Part shown: in pieces, positions 13,741 to 15,345 of the stretch
Numbering within the stretch: the stretch's first letter is position 1
Layout: each line of letters opens with the position of its first letter
Source: Acidimicrobiales bacterium
GTDB lineage: Bacteria > Actinomycetota > Acidimicrobiia > Acidimicrobiales > RAAP-2
Reading direction: 5' to 3'
Length of the DNA stretch: 15,345 bases
NCBI GenBank assembly: GCA_017883105.1
Contig: JADGOF010000016.1
Span: 1-15,345, forward strand
Position numbers and translations under genes: made by a program
Notes under the pieces: generated by a model
Database searches by the model: none
The model's input: the letters and a program-made list of their open reading frames with translations, nothing else
Told to the model about the DNA's origin: nothing

Positions 13741-15289
13741 AGATCTTCTCGCGACCTTCCCAGTAGGGGTCACGGAGCTTGCGCTTGTAGAGCTTTCCGT
13801 TGGGGTCGCGGGGCATGGAGTCGGTGAACTCGATCGACTTGGGCGTCTTGAACTTGGCCAGTCGGGTGGAGCAGTACTCGAGGATCTCCTCGGCCAGCTC
13901 CGGCGAGGGCTCGACGCCGTCGGCCGGCTCGATGACCGCCTTGATCTCCTCGCCCCAGTCGTCGTTGGGGATGCCGAAGACGGCCACGTCGCCCACCTTG
14001 GGGAAGCCGAGCAGGACGTTCTCGATCTCGGCCGGGTAGATGTTCGCCCCGCCGGAGATGATCATGTCGATCTTGCGGTCGCGGAGGAAGAGATAGCCGT
14101 CCTCGTCGATCAGGCCGACGTCGCCGACGGTGAAGAACTTCCCGATGCGGTTGCTCTTGGTCTTCTTCTCGTCCTTGTGGTACTCGAAGTCACCGGTCTG
14201 CATGGACATGTAGACGGTCCCGACGACGTTGGGCTCCTCGATGCGGTTTCCCTCGTCGTCGAAGATGGCGATCTCCGAGATTGGCCAGGCCTTCCCGACG
14301 GTGCCGGGCTTCTCCAGCCAGTCCTGGGCGTTCACCAGGGTGCCTCCCCCCTCGGAAGCGGCGTAGTACTCGTCGATGGCGTTGCCCCACCAGTCGATCA
14401 TCTTGTACTTGACGTCGACCGGGCACGGGGCGGCGGCGTGGATCATGTGCTGCAGCGAGGACATGTCGTAGGTGGAGCGCACGCCTTCGGGCAGGGCCAG
14501 CAGCCGGTGGAACTGGGTGGGCACCATGTGGGAGGTGGTTACCTGGTACTTCTCGATGAGCTGGAGCATCTCCTCGGGGATCCACTTGTCCATGAGCACC
14601 ACGGTGTGGCCCAGATGGATGGAGGCACCCGAGAATCGCAACACCGCGGTGTGGTAGAGAGGCGATCCCACGATGTGGACGTTCTCGGCCTGGGGCTGGA
14701 TCCCGAAGAGGAAGAGGATGCCCGACTGGCCGAGGGCCGCCTCCTCGGGAGTGAGGCCACTCAGCGGCCGGGACACGCCCTTCGGGTTGCCGGTGGTGCC
14801 CGAGGTGTAGTTCATGACGTCGCCGATGGTGCGTTCGGCCGGATCAGTGGTGGGCTGGGAGTCCCGCATCGTGGCGAATGAGCCAAAGCCGACGATGTCA
14901 CCCACGGCGAAGCAGACCGACGACGGCAGCTCGGCTTCTTCGGCCGCGTCCAGGGCTACGTCCTCGAAGCGCTTGTCGGCCACGAAGACCTTGGCCCCCG
15001 AGTCCTTCAGGATGTAGGCGACTTCGGGACCGATCAGGTGGTGGTTGATCGGCACCAGGTACCACCCGGCCTGGAGGGCGGCCAGGTAGAGCTCGAACAT
15101 CTCGACGCCGTTGGGGAGCAGGGTGGCCACCACGTCCCCGGGTTGCAGATTGAGCTGCCGCAAGCCGTGTACCACCTGGTTGGTCCGGGCCAGGAGCTCA
15201 CTCGAGCTGTACTCGGTCCCGTCCGGTGCGACGAGGGCCAGATGCCCCGGGTCCTCGTGGGCCAATGCCCAGAATCCAAGATCGCCCAT
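13739..15289 (-). CDS. Acyl-CoA ligase (FadD-like, ANL superfamily)
   Basis: This 516-residue adenylate-forming enzyme activates a carboxylic acid to its CoA thioester through an acyl-AMP. The phosphate-binding A3 motif is YTSGTTGNPKG (161-171), the A5-type segment YYAASEGGG is at 308-316 and GD is at 389-390. The hinge and A8 region is LRDRKIDMIISGGANIYPAEIE-like (402-423, with the arginine pair), and the C-terminal catalytic lysine is K499 in PNGKLYKRK. Length is normal for the family. The ATG at 15287-15289 has AGGGGG about 11 bases upstream. It converges on the hydratase-thioesterase pair and would supply the first step of side-chain degradation if its substrate is a steroid side-chain or similar acid. 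I cannot assign it to a numbered FadD; a medium- or long-chain fatty acid ligase remains possible. Confidence 0.9.
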   Translation of the reverse strand: MGDLGFWALAHEDPGHLALVAPDGTEYSSSELLARTNQVVHGLRQLNLQPGDVVATLLPNGVEMFELYLAALQAGWYLVPINHHLIGPEVAYILKDSGAKVFVADKRFEDVALDAAEEAELPSSVCFAVGDIVGFGSFATMRDSQPTTDPAERTIGDVMNYTSGTTGNPKGVSRPLSGLTPEEAALGQSGILFLFGIQPQAENVHIVGSPLYHTAVLRFSGASIHLGHTVVLMDKWIPEEMLQLIEKYQVTTSHMVPTQFHRLLALPEGVRSTYDMSSLQHMIHAAAPCPVDVKYKMIDWWGNAIDEYYAASEGGGTLVNAQDWLEKPGTVGKAWPISEIAIFDDEGNRIEEPNVVGTVYMSMQTGDFEYHKDEKKTKSNRIGKFFTVGDVGLIDEDGYLFLRDRKIDMIISGGANIYPAEIENVLLGFPKVGDVAVFGIPNDDWGEEIKAVIEPADGVEPSPELAEEILEYCSTRLAKFKTPKSIEFTDSMPRDPNGKLYKRKLRDPYWEGREKI

Positions 15290-15309
15290 GGTGTTCGGTT
15301 ACCCCCTAC

Positions 15310-15325
15310 GCCTGTCGATGCAGGC
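15310..15325 (-). promoter_or_regulatory. Short inverted repeat upstream of the acyl-CoA ligase
   Basis: GCCTG-TCGATG-CAGGC lies 20 bases upstream of the ligase start codon, at the window edge. It could be an operator half or a leader hairpin. It does not resemble the TAGAA-N4-GTTCTA sites. The promoter itself is probably partly outside the window. Confidence 0.2.
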
Positions 15326-15345
15326 TCGTGGAAAATGTCGTGTCG

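Overview
The window is high-GC (roughly two-thirds G+C by eye) bacterial DNA. It has GTG starts, purine-rich ribosome binding sites and actinobacterial gene families. A steroid-type thiolase, a steroid-type enoyl-CoA hydratase, an NDMA-dependent alcohol dehydrogenase and a secreted protein with repeated YWLVASDGG units together suggest an actinobacterium, possibly of class Acidimicrobiia. That placement is inference; there is no rRNA or other marker gene. No phage, transposon, CRISPR array or tRNA was seen.

Layout. Positions 1-363 hold no convincing gene. Positions 364-1086 (minus) carry a two-transmembrane envelope protein gene broken by one in-frame TAG. A small PLDc_N-type membrane protein follows (1278-1523, minus). 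A zinc alcohol dehydrogenase (1652-2677, minus) diverges from a Baeyer-Villiger monooxygenase of the 4-hydroxyacetophenone monooxygenase type (2776-4704, plus). That gene converges on an NDMA-dependent zinc alcohol dehydrogenase (4753-5865, minus), which in turn diverges from a fumarylacetoacetate-hydrolase-family gene (6072-6941, plus). A channel-like membrane protein (7009-8169, minus) is divergent from a FadA5-like thiolase (8472-9632, plus). Next come a secreted PQQ-propeller protein with six exact 42-residue C-terminal repeats (9716-11941, plus), an EchA19-like enoyl-CoA hydratase translationally coupled to a hotdog thioesterase (12105-13657, plus), and a convergent acyl-CoA ligase (13739-15289, minus).

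How the genes may work together. Ligase, hydratase, thiolase and thioesterase are the activities expected for CoA activation and beta-oxidation of an acyl side chain. The thiolase and hydratase resemble enzymes of the mycobacterial cholesterol side-chain pathway. Both are preceded by a 14-bp palindrome of the form TAGAA-N4-GTTCTA; the thiolase copy fits the published mycobacterial KstR consensus TNNAACNNGTTNNA exactly and the hydratase copy differs at one base. The left half holds ketone- and alcohol-oxidising enzymes (BVMO, two alcohol dehydrogenases, FAH-family hydrolase), which could process ketones or ring fragments. The window therefore looks like part of a steroid or terpenoid-like catabolic region with a KstR-like regulator encoded elsewhere.

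Most notable observations: the paired operator sites, the single nonsense codon inside an otherwise intact membrane-protein gene, and the fusion of a propeller domain to a mosaic tandem-repeat domain.
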